Assembly: GCF_020009625.1 (NCBI RefSeq)
Contig: NZ_JAIHLP010000002.1
Coordinates: 3,162,001-3,226,000, forward strand
From: Leifsonia poae
GTDB lineage: Bacteria; Actinomycetota; Actinomycetes; Actinomycetales; Microbacteriaceae
DNA: 64,000 nt
Direction: 5' to 3'
Part shown: piece after piece, positions 1 through 8,357 of the stretch
How the letters are laid out: every line of letters starts with the position of its first letter
Numbering within the stretch: position 1 is the stretch's first letter
The notes under the pieces: model-generated
The model's database searches: none
Told to the model about the DNA's origin: nothing
What the model saw: only the letters and a program-made list of their open reading frames with translations
Program-made: the position numbers and the translations under genes

Positions 1-1499
1 TCACCAAGCAACTGCAGGCGTTCCTGATCCTGCCCGTGCTCGCGGGCGTCTACCTCGCCGCCGCCCCGCTGTCGTGGCGGAAGCGGTTCGGCCATCTGTT
101 CGCCGCGCTCGGCGCCGTGATCGTGTCGGCCGGCTGGTGGGTGGCGATCGTCGAACTCGTGCCCGCCTCGATGCGGCCATACATCGGCGGATCCCAGTCC
201 AATAGTTTTCTGGAGCTGACTTTCGGCTACAACGGGCTCGGCCGACTCACCGGCGACGAGACAGGCAGCGTCACAGGCGGCGGCGGTGGCACTGCGACCG
301 GCGGGATGTGGGGCGCCACCGGCATCCTGCGGCTGTTCGAGAACGAGGTCGGCGGGCAGATCGCCTGGCTGCTCCCGGCCGCTCTGGTGCTGCTCGTCGT
401 CGGTCTCGTGCTCGGCCGCGCAGCCGGGCGAACGGATGCGCGCCGCGCGACGTTGCTGCTCTTCGGTGGCTGGCTCGTCGTGACCGCGCTGGCGTTCAGC
501 TTCATGGCCGGAATCTTCCACGCCTACTACACGGTGGCGCTGGCGCCGCCGCTCGCCGGCGTGGTGGGCATCGGTGCTGCGGCGGTCTGGGCCGGCCGGA
601 AGAAGGTGTGGGTGAGGATCGTCGCCGCGGTGGTGATGCTCGGCACCGCGATCTGGGCGTACGTGCTCCTGGAGCGCGCAGCGGACTGGCTGCCCTGGCT
701 GAAATTCGTGGTGCTCGTGTTCGCCGTGATCGCCGCTGTTTTGCTCGTGCTCCCTCCGCGAGGCCGGATGCTCGCCGGTGCGACCATCGCCGTGAGTCTG
801 GTCGGCGCTCTGCTGGCGCCGGCCGCGTACTCGCTCCAGACCGTGACGACGGGACACACCGGCTCGATCGTGACGGCCGGCCCGACCGTGAGCAGCGGGA
901 TGGGCGGGTTCGGGGGCGGTCGCGGCGGAGCCGGAGGACCCGGTGGTGCCGGCGGAGGCTTCGGAGGCAACGGCGGCGCGCCGGGTGGGACCGGCGGCTC
1001 GAGCACAGCCCCCGGGGGAACCGGGACCGCCCCGGGTGGCACGGGAACCGCCCCGGGTGGCACAGGAACGGCGCCGGGTGGCACAGGAACGGCGCCGGGT
1101 GGGACGACAGGAACCGCGCCCAGAAGAACCGGTGGCGGTGCCGGGGGCCTGCTCTACTCCGGAACGGTCGGCTCCTCAGTGGCCGCACTTTTGAAGGCCG
1201 ACGCGAGCACGTACACCTGGGTGGCGGCCGCTGTCGGATCGAACTCGGCCGCGGGTTACCAGCTGGCCACGGGTGAAGCGGTGATGCCGATCGGCGGTTT
1301 CAACGGCTCCGATCCCTCGCCAACGCTGGCGGAGTTCCGAGCCGATGTCGCGGCCGGCAAGATCCACTACTTCATCGGCGGGGCCGTCGGGCAGTCGAAC
1401 GGCGGAAGCAACGTCTCCAGCCAGATCGCGAGCTGGGTGGAGAAGAACTACACGGCGAGCACGGTTGACGGGGTGACGCTCTACGATCTGACGAAATGA
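1..1499 (+). CDS. GT39/YkcB-like membrane glycosyltransferase, C-terminal part
   Basis: The frame is open from the first bases, so the N-terminus lies upstream of the window. What remains (about 498 residues) has several hydrophobic membrane segments, then a Gly/Pro/Thr-rich linker with a 7-residue repeat, then a soluble C-terminal domain ending at the TGA at 1497-1499. The stretch FGYNGLGRLTG followed by Gly-rich residues and GIWRLF-like text (here GILRLFENEVGGQ) is characteristic of actinobacterial ArnT/YkcB-type glycosyltransferases, which move sugars from polyprenyl-phosphate donors at the outer face of the membrane. The donor-binding N-terminal half is not visible, so the substrate cannot be judged. 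The family call rests on the core and tail only. Confidence 0.75.
   Translation, partial: TKQLQAFLILPVLAGVYLAAAPLSWRKRFGHLFAALGAVIVSAGWWVAIVELVPASMRPYIGGSQSNSFLELTFGYNGLGRLTGDETGSVTGGGGGTATGGMWGATGILRLFENEVGGQIAWLLPAALVLLVVGLVLGRAAGRTDARRATLLLFGGWLVVTALAFSFMAGIFHAYYTVALAPPLAGVVGIGAAAVWAGRKKVWVRIVAAVVMLGTAIWAYVLLERAADWLPWLKFVVLVFAVIAAVLLVLPPRGRMLAGATIAVSLVGALLAPAAYSLQTVTTGHTGSIVTAGPTVSSGMGGFGGGRGGAGGPGGAGGGFGGNGGAPGGTGGSSTAPGGTGTAPGGTGTAPGGTGTAPGGTGTAPGGTTGTAPRRTGGGAGGLLYSGTVGSSVAALLKADASTYTWVAAAVGSNSAAGYQLATGEAVMPIGGFNGSDPSPTLAEFRADVAAGKIHYFIGGAVGQSNGGSNVSSQIASWVEKNYTASTVDGVTLYDLTK
1005..1133 (+). repeat. 21-bp tandem repeat encoding TAPGGTG
   Basis: Six consecutive in-frame units (21 bp, one of 24 bp) encode TAPGGTG-like heptads inside the glycosyltransferase. 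The first four units encode the same heptad and the last two diverge (TAPGGTTG, TAPRRTG). It is a flexible linker before the C-terminal domain and a likely site of copy-number change. Confidence 0.85.
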
Positions 1500-1642
1500 G
1501 TCGACGTCGGCGGCTCGCCCGCTCGCCCCGGCCGGCCATCACGGGCCGGTCGGGGTGTCGCGCGCCCGGCTTCGCGGGGGTGCGACGACGCTCCCACGGC
1601 AACTTTTCGTCGCCCCTGGAGGTCGAGCGCCGGGGGCGAACG

Positions 1643-1654
1643 CATAATGGGGTC
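1643..1654 (+). promoter_or_regulatory. -10 element of a probably leaderless LacI-family gene
   Basis: CATAAT lies at 1643-1648, and exactly six bases separate it from the GTG at 1655. That geometry places the transcription start at or next to the start codon. No good -35 hexamer is visible. No Shine-Dalgarno sequence precedes the GTG, which fits leaderless translation. Confidence 0.5.
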
Positions 1655-2677
1655 GTGACAGAAGAGAAGTCGCCGTCGCGGGCACCGAGTATGCGGGATG
1701 TCGCCGGCCTGGCCGGGGTCTCGCATCAGACGGTGTCGCGGGTGATCAACGGGCATCCGAGCATCCGCGAGTCGACCCGGGAACGGGTTCGCCGGGCGAT
1801 GGACGAGCTGCACTACCGGCCGAACCGCGCAGCCCGGGCGCTCGTCACCTCACGCTCGAACACGATCGGTGTGCTCGCCGCCTCCACGGCCGCCCTGTAC
1901 GGACCCGTGTCGAGCATCGGAGCGATCGAGGATGCCGCCCGCGCGGCCGGCTACTACGTGAGCGTCACCCACCTCGCCACGCTCGCGGCGGAAGGGATCG
2001 CGGCCGGCCTCGACCACCTCATGGCTCAGGCTGTGGAAGGGATCGTCGTCATCGCTCCGCAGGATGCGGTGCTCGACGAGATCGCCGCGATCAGCGTCGA
2101 TGTGCCCTACGTCACCTTGCAGGCCGGGCGCGAGTACGCCGACAACGAGCTCTCGGTCGACCAGCTGGCCGGTGCGCACGCCGCCACGCGCCACCTCATC
2201 GAGCTGGGGCACCGGCGCATCGCCCACCTGTCGGGTCCGCTGGACTGGATCGAGGCACTGGCCCGTCTGCGCGGATTCGAACAGGAGATCGCGGCGGCCG
2301 GCCTGGACCGGCTCCCCTCGCCTCGCGGAGACTGGACGGCGGAGTTCGGGTACCAGGCCGGTCGCGAGCTCCTGACCGATCCGACGATCACGGCAGTGTT
2401 CGCCTCCAACGACCAGACGGCCCTCGGCCTGATGCACGCAGCCCACGAGGCGGGGCGGCGCATCCCGGACGATCTCAGCGTGATCGGCTTCGACGACATC
2501 CCCGAGGCCGCCCACTTCTGGCCGCCACTGACCACGGTGCGCCAGGATTTCGACGAACTCGGCCGGCGCTGCGTGGCCCGGCTGGTGGCCGACATCGCGG
2601 GCCAGGACGAACCGACGCCGGGCAATATCCAGCCGGAGTTGATCGTGCGCGGGTCGACGGGCGTGCCCCGCGCCTGA
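1655..2677 (+). CDS. LacI-family transcriptional regulator
   Basis: A 340-residue repressor. The N-terminal helix-turn-helix (MRDVAGLAGVSHQTVSRVIN) sits at about residues 13-32 and is followed by the hinge helix region (PNRAARALVTSRS). A periplasmic-binding-protein-like effector domain ends with the usual SVIGFDDIPEAAHFWPPLTT segment and a C-terminal RGSTG. GTG 1655 was chosen because a -10 element lies six bases upstream. The frame stays open to 1496, but that extension is Arg-rich and not LacI-like; ATG 1691 would leave a bare HTH. The gene stands alone. Its target is unknown, and it could bind either LacI-type operator described elsewhere in the window. LacI proteins usually sense a sugar. 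Confidence 0.9.
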   Translation: MTEEKSPSRAPSMRDVAGLAGVSHQTVSRVINGHPSIRESTRERVRRAMDELHYRPNRAARALVTSRSNTIGVLAASTAALYGPVSSIGAIEDAARAAGYYVSVTHLATLAAEGIAAGLDHLMAQAVEGIVVIAPQDAVLDEIAAISVDVPYVTLQAGREYADNELSVDQLAGAHAATRHLIELGHRRIAHLSGPLDWIEALARLRGFEQEIAAAGLDRLPSPRGDWTAEFGYQAGRELLTDPTITAVFASNDQTALGLMHAAHEAGRRIPDDLSVIGFDDIPEAAHFWPPLTTVRQDFDELGRRCVARLVADIAGQDEPTPGNIQPELIVRGSTGVPRA

Positions 2678-2703
2678 GGGCGTCGGCGCGCATCCTCGGA
2701 AGG

Positions 2704-3165
2704 TCAGTCGGCGACGTCGCTCTCGTCGAGCCAGCGCCGCGGGCCGGCGCCGTCGTCGCCGAGCGCATCCGACGGGTTCTGCAGCGCGCAGGTGCGCAGG
2801 CTCAGGCAGCCGCAGCCCATGCAGCCGGTGAGGTCGCTGCGCAGATGCTCCAGATCGCGGATGCGCTCGTCGAGCTCATGACGCCACAGCCCGGAGAGGC
2901 GCGCCCAGTCCTTCTTGGTCGGGGTGCGGCCGGCCGGCAGTGAGTCGAGCGCGGCACGGATCTCGGCGAGTGGGATCCCCACGCGCTGCGACACCCGGAT
3001 GAATGCCACACGGCGCAGCACATCCCGCGGATAGCGTCGCTGGTTTCCTGCGGTGCGCCGGCTCTCGATAAGTCCCTGGCGTTCATAGAAGTGCAGGGCC
3101 GATACGGCGACGCCGCTGCGCACGGACAGTTCTCCGACGCTCAGCACCGCATCCTTCGGGTTCAT
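2704..3165 (-). CDS. soxR: SoxR, redox-sensing MerR-family activator
   Basis: A 153-residue MerR-type protein with the N-terminal winged helix (LSVGELSVRSGVAVSALHFYERQGL) and the SoxR [2Fe-2S] cysteine cluster C-x2-C-x-C-x5-C (GCMGCGCLSLRTC) near residues 119-130. In actinobacteria SoxR senses redox-active small molecules directly and switches on efflux pumps and oxidoreductases. The start at 3165 gives the canonical N-terminus, and a palindromic SoxR box begins three bases upstream of it. The gene is divergent from an MFS transporter, the expected target. The box overlaps its own promoter region, so autoregulation is likely. Confidence 0.95.
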   Translation of the reverse strand: MNPKDAVLSVGELSVRSGVAVSALHFYERQGLIESRRTAGNQRRYPRDVLRRVAFIRVSQRVGIPLAEIRAALDSLPAGRTPTKKDWARLSGLWRHELDERIRDLEHLRSDLTGCMGCGCLSLRTCALQNPSDALGDDGAGPRRWLDESDVAD

Positions 3166-3195
3166 TGACCTCAACCATAGTTGAGGTTCTAGACT
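3165..3195 (+). promoter_or_regulatory. SoxR-type promoter with SoxR box
   Basis: The -35 is TTGACC (3165-3170) and the -10 is TAGACT (3190-3195), separated by 19 bp, the over-long spacer typical of MerR/SoxR-activated promoters. The box CCTCAACCATAGTTGAGG (3169-3186; 7-bp arms, 4-bp centre) fills the spacer, as in known soxS-type promoters. The ATG of the MFS gene follows the -10 by six bases, so the transcript is probably leaderless. Confidence 0.9.
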
Positions 3196-3201
3196 CGCAC
3201 C

Positions 3202-4665
3202 ATGGCCCCTGAAGAATCCGAGACGCACCTCTCTGCCCGGGTCGGCGGCGCACCCGCCGATCTCCCGCCGCCGCAGGTCGAGACGTCGATCACACCCGGG
3301 GGCCGGCAGGAACCGTCAGGCGGCGTGCTCAGCGGGCCGTACCGCTGGGTGAGCATCGGGATGTGCGCGCTCATCATGCTGTCGGCGTTCGAAGCGCTCG
3401 CGGTCACGACGATCATGCCCACCGTGAGCCACGAGCTCGACGGTGCCGGCCTCTACGCTTTCGCTTTCGCGGGCCCACTCGCCGTGAGCGTCGTCGGGAT
3501 GGTGCTGGCCGGCGCGTGGTCGGATCGCGGCAGTCCGCGCAATGCGCTGTTCGCCTCCGTCGGCCTGTTCGTCATCGGCCTCGTGCTGGCCGGCACCGCC
3601 CAGAGCATGGGCCTGTTCGTCGCCGGCCGGTTGGTGCACGGCCTGGGTGGCGGGGCCCTCACCGTCGCGCTGTACGTGATCGTCGCGCGTGTGTACCCGC
3701 CGCCGTTGCACCCGAAGATCTTCGCGGGATTCGCGGCGGCCTGGGTGATCCCGTCGCTGATCGGCCCGCTGATCGCCGGAATCGTGGCGGAGACCGTCGG
3801 CTGGCGCTGGGTCTTCCTCGGTGTCGTCGTGCTCGTGGCGCTCGCGATGCTGATGGTGGTTCCCGCGATGCGCGGGGTGCGTGCGCCCGATGCCTCCGAC
3901 GAGAGGATGCCGTGGGACATCCGCCGCATCGGCTGGTCGGTGCTCGTGGCGGTCGCGGTGCTCGCCCTCAACCTCGCCGCCGAAGCGCGCGGGCCCGTGC
4001 AATGGATCGCCCCGGTCGTCGCGGTCGCCGTCGCGCTCGTCGCGCTGCGCCCGCTTCTGCCGCACCGCACGCTGCGGGCCGCCCGCGGGCTGCCGAGCGT
4101 GATCCTGCTCCGTTCGCTCGTGGCCGGCACCTTCTTCGCGGCGGAGGTCTACGTGCCCTACCTGCTGGTGAGCCAGTACGGTATGTCCGCTTCGGTCGCC
4201 GGGCTCGCGCTCACGGCCGCCGGGCTGAGTTGGGCGGCGGCGTCGTGGGTGCAGGGCCGGTACCCCGCGATCGGGCATCGGCTCGCGGCGCGCCTCGGTG
4301 CGATCGGTCTCGCGATCGCGGTGGCCTCCCTTCTGGCGACCGCGGTGTTCGGCCTTCCGCCGGTGGTCGTGATCGTCGGCTGGGCCTTCGCGGGCGCCGG
4401 GATGGGAATCCTGTACCCCCGGCTGGGTGTGCTGACCCTCGAATATTCGACGATCGACGATCAGGGTTTCAACAGTTCGGCGCTGTCGATCGCGGATGCG
4501 ATCGGCTCGGCGATCGCCCTGGCCGCCACCGCGATCGTGTTCGCCGCGCTCGCACCGCTCGGCGGTGCGTGGCCCTTCGCCGGGGTGTTCGCGCTGACCG
4601 CGGTGCTCTGTCTTGCCGCGTTCGCCACCGGACCGCGCATCACGGCGCGCGTGCCCCGGCCGTAG
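3202..4665 (+). CDS. MFS transporter, predicted SoxR-controlled efflux pump
   Basis: A 487-residue major-facilitator protein with a 45-residue hydrophilic, Pro-rich N-terminus followed by many transmembrane segments. The first helix motif (LAVTTIMPTVSHELDG) is typical of drug:H+ antiporters. A motif-A-like loop (GAWSDRGSPRNALF) follows the second helix. Divergence from soxR and a promoter with a central SoxR box indicate induction by redox-cycling compounds such as phenazines or quinones, which it probably exports. The ATG at 3202 is fixed by the -10 six bases upstream. The exact substrate cannot be read from sequence. Confidence 0.88.
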   Translation: MAPEESETHLSARVGGAPADLPPPQVETSITPGGRQEPSGGVLSGPYRWVSIGMCALIMLSAFEALAVTTIMPTVSHELDGAGLYAFAFAGPLAVSVVGMVLAGAWSDRGSPRNALFASVGLFVIGLVLAGTAQSMGLFVAGRLVHGLGGGALTVALYVIVARVYPPPLHPKIFAGFAAAWVIPSLIGPLIAGIVAETVGWRWVFLGVVVLVALAMLMVVPAMRGVRAPDASDERMPWDIRRIGWSVLVAVAVLALNLAAEARGPVQWIAPVVAVAVALVALRPLLPHRTLRAARGLPSVILLRSLVAGTFFAAEVYVPYLLVSQYGMSASVAGLALTAAGLSWAAASWVQGRYPAIGHRLAARLGAIGLAIAVASLLATAVFGLPPVVVIVGWAFAGAGMGILYPRLGVLTLEYSTIDDQGFNSSALSIADAIGSAIALAATAIVFAALAPLGGAWPFAGVFALTAVLCLAAFATGPRITARVPRP

Positions 4666-4823
4666 ACCCGCGGGGCGAAGCAAGGTCGCCCGCGCACAGA
4701 CTCGCCGCGCCGGCCGCGGACGGCTCCCGACAAGCGGGGACCGAGCGACAGCCGCCCGCCGGCGCGGCGACATCCTCATCTGATCCGTCCCCGCCCTCTC
4801 AATCTCATGTGCCCGGCGCAGTT

Positions 4824-4850
4824 TGGTATGGGTTTGGTAGGGTGTGGTAT
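4824..4850 (+). promoter_or_regulatory. Triple TGGTA direct repeat, candidate GntR operator
   Basis: TGGTAT (4824-4829), TGGTA (4835-4839) and TGGTAT (4845-4850) lie on the same strand, 11 and 10 bp apart, so on one face of the helix. The second and third copies form the GGTAN-N5-GGTAT pattern also found at 9512, 19790 and 26337. They lie 35-60 bp upstream of the GH9 start codon. Confidence 0.55.
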
Positions 4851-4884
4851 TGCTGTTGGTTCAGAGACGGGTCGGGGAGGCGCG

Positions 4885-6693
4885 GTGGAAGCGGTCGGAA
4901 CGAGTCCGGTGGTGCTGGTCGATCATCTCGGATACAACGCAGGAGCCCCGAAGGCCGCATTGGTCGCCGCCCCGCACGGCGTGCTGATCACCGCCGCACG
5001 ACTCACCGCCGTTGTCACCGACCGGCAGTCTGACGCGACGAACGACACCCTTCCGGCCGTGATCGTCGGCCCACCCCTCTCTGTCGAGGGCTGGGGAGCG
5101 GCGGCGTACCACCGCGTCGACCTCACCGCCCTCACGGACGCCGGCACGTACCGTCTCGTCGTGACGGTCGACGGGGCCGAGACGGCCAGCGAGCCGTTCG
5201 TGGTGGGGGAGCACCGCATCCCGTCGCTCGTGGTCTCCGACGTCACCGCGTACTTCCGGTCCCAGCGATCGAGCGGCGAGATCGAGCGCAAAGATGCGGC
5301 GGCACACTTCTACGACGACGCATCCGGTCGAACGGTGGACGCCCGCGGGGGGTGGCTCGACGCCTCCGGCGACACGAGCAAATTCCTCAGCCACCTGACG
5401 TACACGCGCACGATGAGCCCGCAGCAGATCCCGCTCTGCGCCTGGGCCCTGCTCACGGCCGGAGGAGAACTGCGCCGGTCCCATCCTGGATTCGAGACCA
5501 GTCAGTACCCGCGGCTGCGCGACGAGGGGCTCTTCGGGGCCGACTTCCTCGTGCGATTCCAGTCGCCGGAGGGCTACTTCTACACCGGGATCTTCGACGC
5601 CCTCACCAAGAACCTGGACGAGCGTGTGATCACCGCCCCGCTGCAGGACAGCGTTCGCACGCAGCGGTGGCAGGCGGCCTACCGGCACGGTGGCGGGCTC
5701 GCGATCGCGGCGCTCGCGCTGGCGGCGACCGTCGACGATGCGGGCGAGTTCGGGCCGGATACCTACTTCTCCGCCGCCGTTCGGGGTTTCGACCACCTCC
5801 AGGCCCACAACACGGAGTATCTGTTCGATGGCGCGGAGACGGCCCTCGACGACTACTGCGCCCTCCTCGGCGCTTCCGAACTGCTGCACGCGGCGGCTGT
5901 GCGAGGGGAAGACGCGACCCGGTTCGAGGCGGCCGCGGTGCTGCGGGCGGATGCGCTCGCGGCGCGGCTGCGCGACGACGAGACCGGCACGGCGTACCTG
6001 GTCGGCGACGACGAAGGCCGGCCGTACTTCCACGCGGCGGAATCGGGCCTGCCGGTGGTCGCACTGCTGCGCTTCGCAGACGTGGTGGCCGCCCTGCCTG
6101 CCCCCGCCGCATCCGATGGAGCCACGCGCGCAGTGCGGGATGCGGCGCTCGGCGAGGCCGCGGATCGGGCCCGGTCAACGGCCCTCGCCCTCCTTCTCGG
6201 AACGATCGCACGCATCGACGCGGTACCCAACCCGTTCGGGCTGCTGCGCCAGCGCGTGCAGCCGTCGGGCGGCACTCCTCGTGACTCCTTCTTCTTTCCG
6301 CACGAGAATGAGACCGGCTACTGGTGGCAGGGAGAGAATGCGGGGATCTCGTCGGTCGCGTATGCCGCGAGCCGCGCCTCTCTGCTGCCCGAGTGCAACG
6401 CCGCGACCCGGGATCGGCTGCGCCGGCTCTCTGCGGACCTCACCGCCTGGGTGGGCGGGCTGAACCCGTTCGACTCGTGCATGCTCCAGGGGCGCGGGCG
6501 CACCAATGTCGAGTATTCGGGCGTCTACCAGAACAGTCCCGGCGGTATCGTCAACGGGATCACGGGCGGGTGGAACGACGAAGACGGCGTCGCGTTCCTG
6601 CCTGGGGACGCGGAGGAGGGGAACGAGTGGCGCTGGGCGGAGCAGTGGATCCCGCACTCGGCCTGGTTCCTCCTCGCCGTCTGTGCGGAGTAG
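4885..6693 (+). CDS. Intracellular GH9-family glycosidase (possible exo-beta-glucosaminidase type)
   Basis: 602 residues with an N-terminal Ig-like domain (starting LVDHLGYNAGAPKAAL; residues about 10-105) followed by a GH9 (alpha/alpha)6 barrel. The catalytic segment reads GGWLDASGDTSKFLSH, with one residue more than the DAGD of GH9 cellulases. A C-terminal acidic segment (GNEWRWAEQWIPHSAWFLLA) carries the likely acid Glu. There is no signal peptide, so it should act on imported oligosaccharides. Start GTG 4885 is preceded by GGGGAGG; the frame continues upstream without a ribosome site. GH9 enzymes encoded beside Opp-type transporters and BadF kinases in vibrios are exo-beta-glucosaminidases, so a glucosaminide or beta-glucoside substrate is plausible but unproven. 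A triple TGGTA repeat precedes it. Confidence 0.85.
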   Translation: MEAVGTSPVVLVDHLGYNAGAPKAALVAAPHGVLITAARLTAVVTDRQSDATNDTLPAVIVGPPLSVEGWGAAAYHRVDLTALTDAGTYRLVVTVDGAETASEPFVVGEHRIPSLVVSDVTAYFRSQRSSGEIERKDAAAHFYDDASGRTVDARGGWLDASGDTSKFLSHLTYTRTMSPQQIPLCAWALLTAGGELRRSHPGFETSQYPRLRDEGLFGADFLVRFQSPEGYFYTGIFDALTKNLDERVITAPLQDSVRTQRWQAAYRHGGGLAIAALALAATVDDAGEFGPDTYFSAAVRGFDHLQAHNTEYLFDGAETALDDYCALLGASELLHAAAVRGEDATRFEAAAVLRADALAARLRDDETGTAYLVGDDEGRPYFHAAESGLPVVALLRFADVVAALPAPAASDGATRAVRDAALGEAADRARSTALALLLGTIARIDAVPNPFGLLRQRVQPSGGTPRDSFFFPHENETGYWWQGENAGISSVAYAASRASLLPECNAATRDRLRRLSADLTAWVGGLNPFDSCMLQGRGRTNVEYSGVYQNSPGGIVNGITGGWNDEDGVAFLPGDAEEGNEWRWAEQWIPHSAWFLLAVCAE

Positions 6694-6757
6694 AGTCCCG
6701 CTCGCTTCACCGAAGACAGGCAGATTCTCTCGACACGCCGTCGGCACGTCCGTCCCA

Positions 6758-6792
6758 TCGGACGAATCGGGTCGGGCGACCGATTCGTCCGA
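6758..6792. terminator. 13-bp stem between convergent genes
   Basis: TCGGACGAATCGG (6758-6770) and its exact complement (6780-6792) flank a 9-base loop. The stem lies between the converging GH9 and APC permease genes. No T-tract follows on either strand, so this would be an actinobacterial-type bidirectional hairpin terminator. Confidence 0.7.
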
Positions 6793-6849
6793 CGGCAGTC
6801 GGCTGTGGGAGGAAGCGAGGCGGTCGGCGACCCGAGGCGGTCGGTGGCC

Positions 6850-8265
6850 TCAGGCGGTCGGCGCCGGGGTCGGCGCTTCGGCGAGCGGTGCCGGGTCTTC
6901 TTCTGAGAAGTCCATCACCGGCGGCTTGCGTCGGAAGCCCCCGGTGAGGATCGCGAGGATGAGGACTCCCACCAGGACCCAGATTCCGCCGGCGATGAAG
7001 GTGGTCACCGAGAGGCTGGTCCAGAGCCACACCGTGAGGGCGAACCCGATCGCCGGGGCGACGATGTACGCGACGATCGCCTTGGCGCCGCGCTCCTTGC
7101 GATCGATGACGTAGTGCTTGATCACCGCGAGGTTGACGAAGCTGAAGGCCACCAGGGCGCCGAAGGAGATGACGGAGGCGGCGATGTCGAGCGGCAGGAG
7201 CAGGGCGCCGGCGAGGCCGACCACGCCGACGAGGATGACGGCGAGCCACGGGGTCTTGAAGCGCGGGTGCACGGCGGCGAACACGCGTCGCGGCAGCTGG
7301 CCGTCGCGGCCCATTGCGTAGAGGATGCGCGCGACGCTCGCTTGCGAGGTCATCGCCGAGGCGAAGCTGCCGGCGATGTAGGCCGCGGTGAAGAAGGTGA
7401 ACAGGGCGCTGCCGCCGATGCGGGTCATCACGTCCAGCGGCGCGGAGTCGAGGTCGGTGAAGTTCTTGTAGTCGGGGAAGACGAGACCTGCGATGTATGC
7501 GGTGATGATGAAGAGCAGGCCGCCCGCCAGTGTGCACAGCATGATCGCCCGCGGGATGGACTTGCGGGCATCCTTCGCCTCTTCGGAGAGGGTGGAGACG
7601 GCATCGAACCCGAGGAAGGCGAGGGCGAGGATGGCCGATCCGGCCGCGATCGACGACAGCGTGGTGTCTCCGGAGAAGAACGGGGTGATCAGGTCGGGCA
7701 TCTGCGCGACGCCGGTGAGGTAGGCGATGCCGGTGATGACGAAGACGGCGATGAAGACGACCTGAACGCCGACGAGCGCGAGGTTGGCGCTGGAGACGAG
7801 GGTGATCCCGATCACGTTGAGAACGGTGACCAGCACCACCGACGCCACGATGAAGACCCAGGCCGGGATCGCCGGGAAGGCTGCGTTGAGGTAGATGCCG
7901 ATGACGAGGTAGTTCAGCAGCGGCAGGGCGAGGTAGTCGAGCAGCAGGGTCCAGCCGGTGAGGAAGCCGAGGTGCCGGCCGAACGAGCGCTGTGTGTACG
8001 TGTATGCCGAACCCGCCACCGGGTACGCACGCACCATGTTGGCGTAACTGTACGCGGTGAAGAGCATCGCGATGGTGGTGACGAGGTAGGCGCCGGCCAA
8101 GTGGCCGTGCGTCGTGTCGGTGACGAGGCCATAGGTCGTGAAGACGGCCAGCGGCAGCATGTAGGCCAGGCCGAACAGGAGCAGGGCCGGGGCGCCGAGC
8201 GTCCTCTTCAGGCGGGGCGCGGATGCGGTGCCGGACGGGCCGGCGGATGCGGAGGTGTGGGTCAC
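6850..8265 (-). CDS. APC-family amino acid/amine permease
   Basis: A 471-residue integral membrane protein with about 12 hydrophobic segments. It has APC hallmarks: a first helix starting GAPALLLFGLAYMLPLAVF and the consensus YPVAGSAYTYTQRSFGRHLGFLTGW in helices 2-3. Such proteins import amino acids or polyamines by cation symport. GTG 8265 was chosen because AAGGGA lies six bases upstream; the GTG at 8289 and ATG at 8280 lack this. An AAGCGCTT operator (8301-8314) lies upstream. Amine oxidase and SIS/kinase genes elsewhere in the window make an amine or glycated amino acid a reasonable guess, but the specificity is not readable from sequence. Confidence 0.88.
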   Translation of the reverse strand: MTHTSASAGPSGTASAPRLKRTLGAPALLLFGLAYMLPLAVFTTYGLVTDTTHGHLAGAYLVTTIAMLFTAYSYANMVRAYPVAGSAYTYTQRSFGRHLGFLTGWTLLLDYLALPLLNYLVIGIYLNAAFPAIPAWVFIVASVVLVTVLNVIGITLVSSANLALVGVQVVFIAVFVITGIAYLTGVAQMPDLITPFFSGDTTLSSIAAGSAILALAFLGFDAVSTLSEEAKDARKSIPRAIMLCTLAGGLLFIITAYIAGLVFPDYKNFTDLDSAPLDVMTRIGGSALFTFFTAAYIAGSFASAMTSQASVARILYAMGRDGQLPRRVFAAVHPRFKTPWLAVILVGVVGLAGALLLPLDIAASVISFGALVAFSFVNLAVIKHYVIDRKERGAKAIVAYIVAPAIGFALTVWLWTSLSVTTFIAGGIWVLVGVLILAILTGGFRRKPPVMDFSEEDPAPLAEAPTPAPTA

Positions 8266-8300
8266 GGGTGTTCCCTTCATTGCGTTCACTCGGAGCGACA

Positions 8301-8314
8301 GGAAAGCGCTTACC
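8301..8314. promoter_or_regulatory. LacI-type operator, AAGCGCTT core
   Basis: GGAAAGCGCTTACC is centred on a perfect AAGCGCTT palindrome (8304-8311), about 40 bp upstream of the permease start. The same 14-mer, in either orientation and with at most one change, recurs at 47474 and 48361. Confidence 0.65.
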
Positions 8315-8357
8315 CGTGAATGTACACCTTTGGTCTGCTATTGGTTAAGCATTTCTT

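Noticed and set aside
1005..1133. Short tandem units that could be mistaken for a CRISPR-like array
   Set aside because: Units are contiguous with no spacers, in frame inside a coding sequence, and encode a simple peptide repeat.
3363..5033. Open plus-strand frame overlapping the MFS and GH9 genes
   Set aside because: Arg/Ala/Gly-rich composition and no motif. The overlapping frames encode recognisable proteins with matching start signals.
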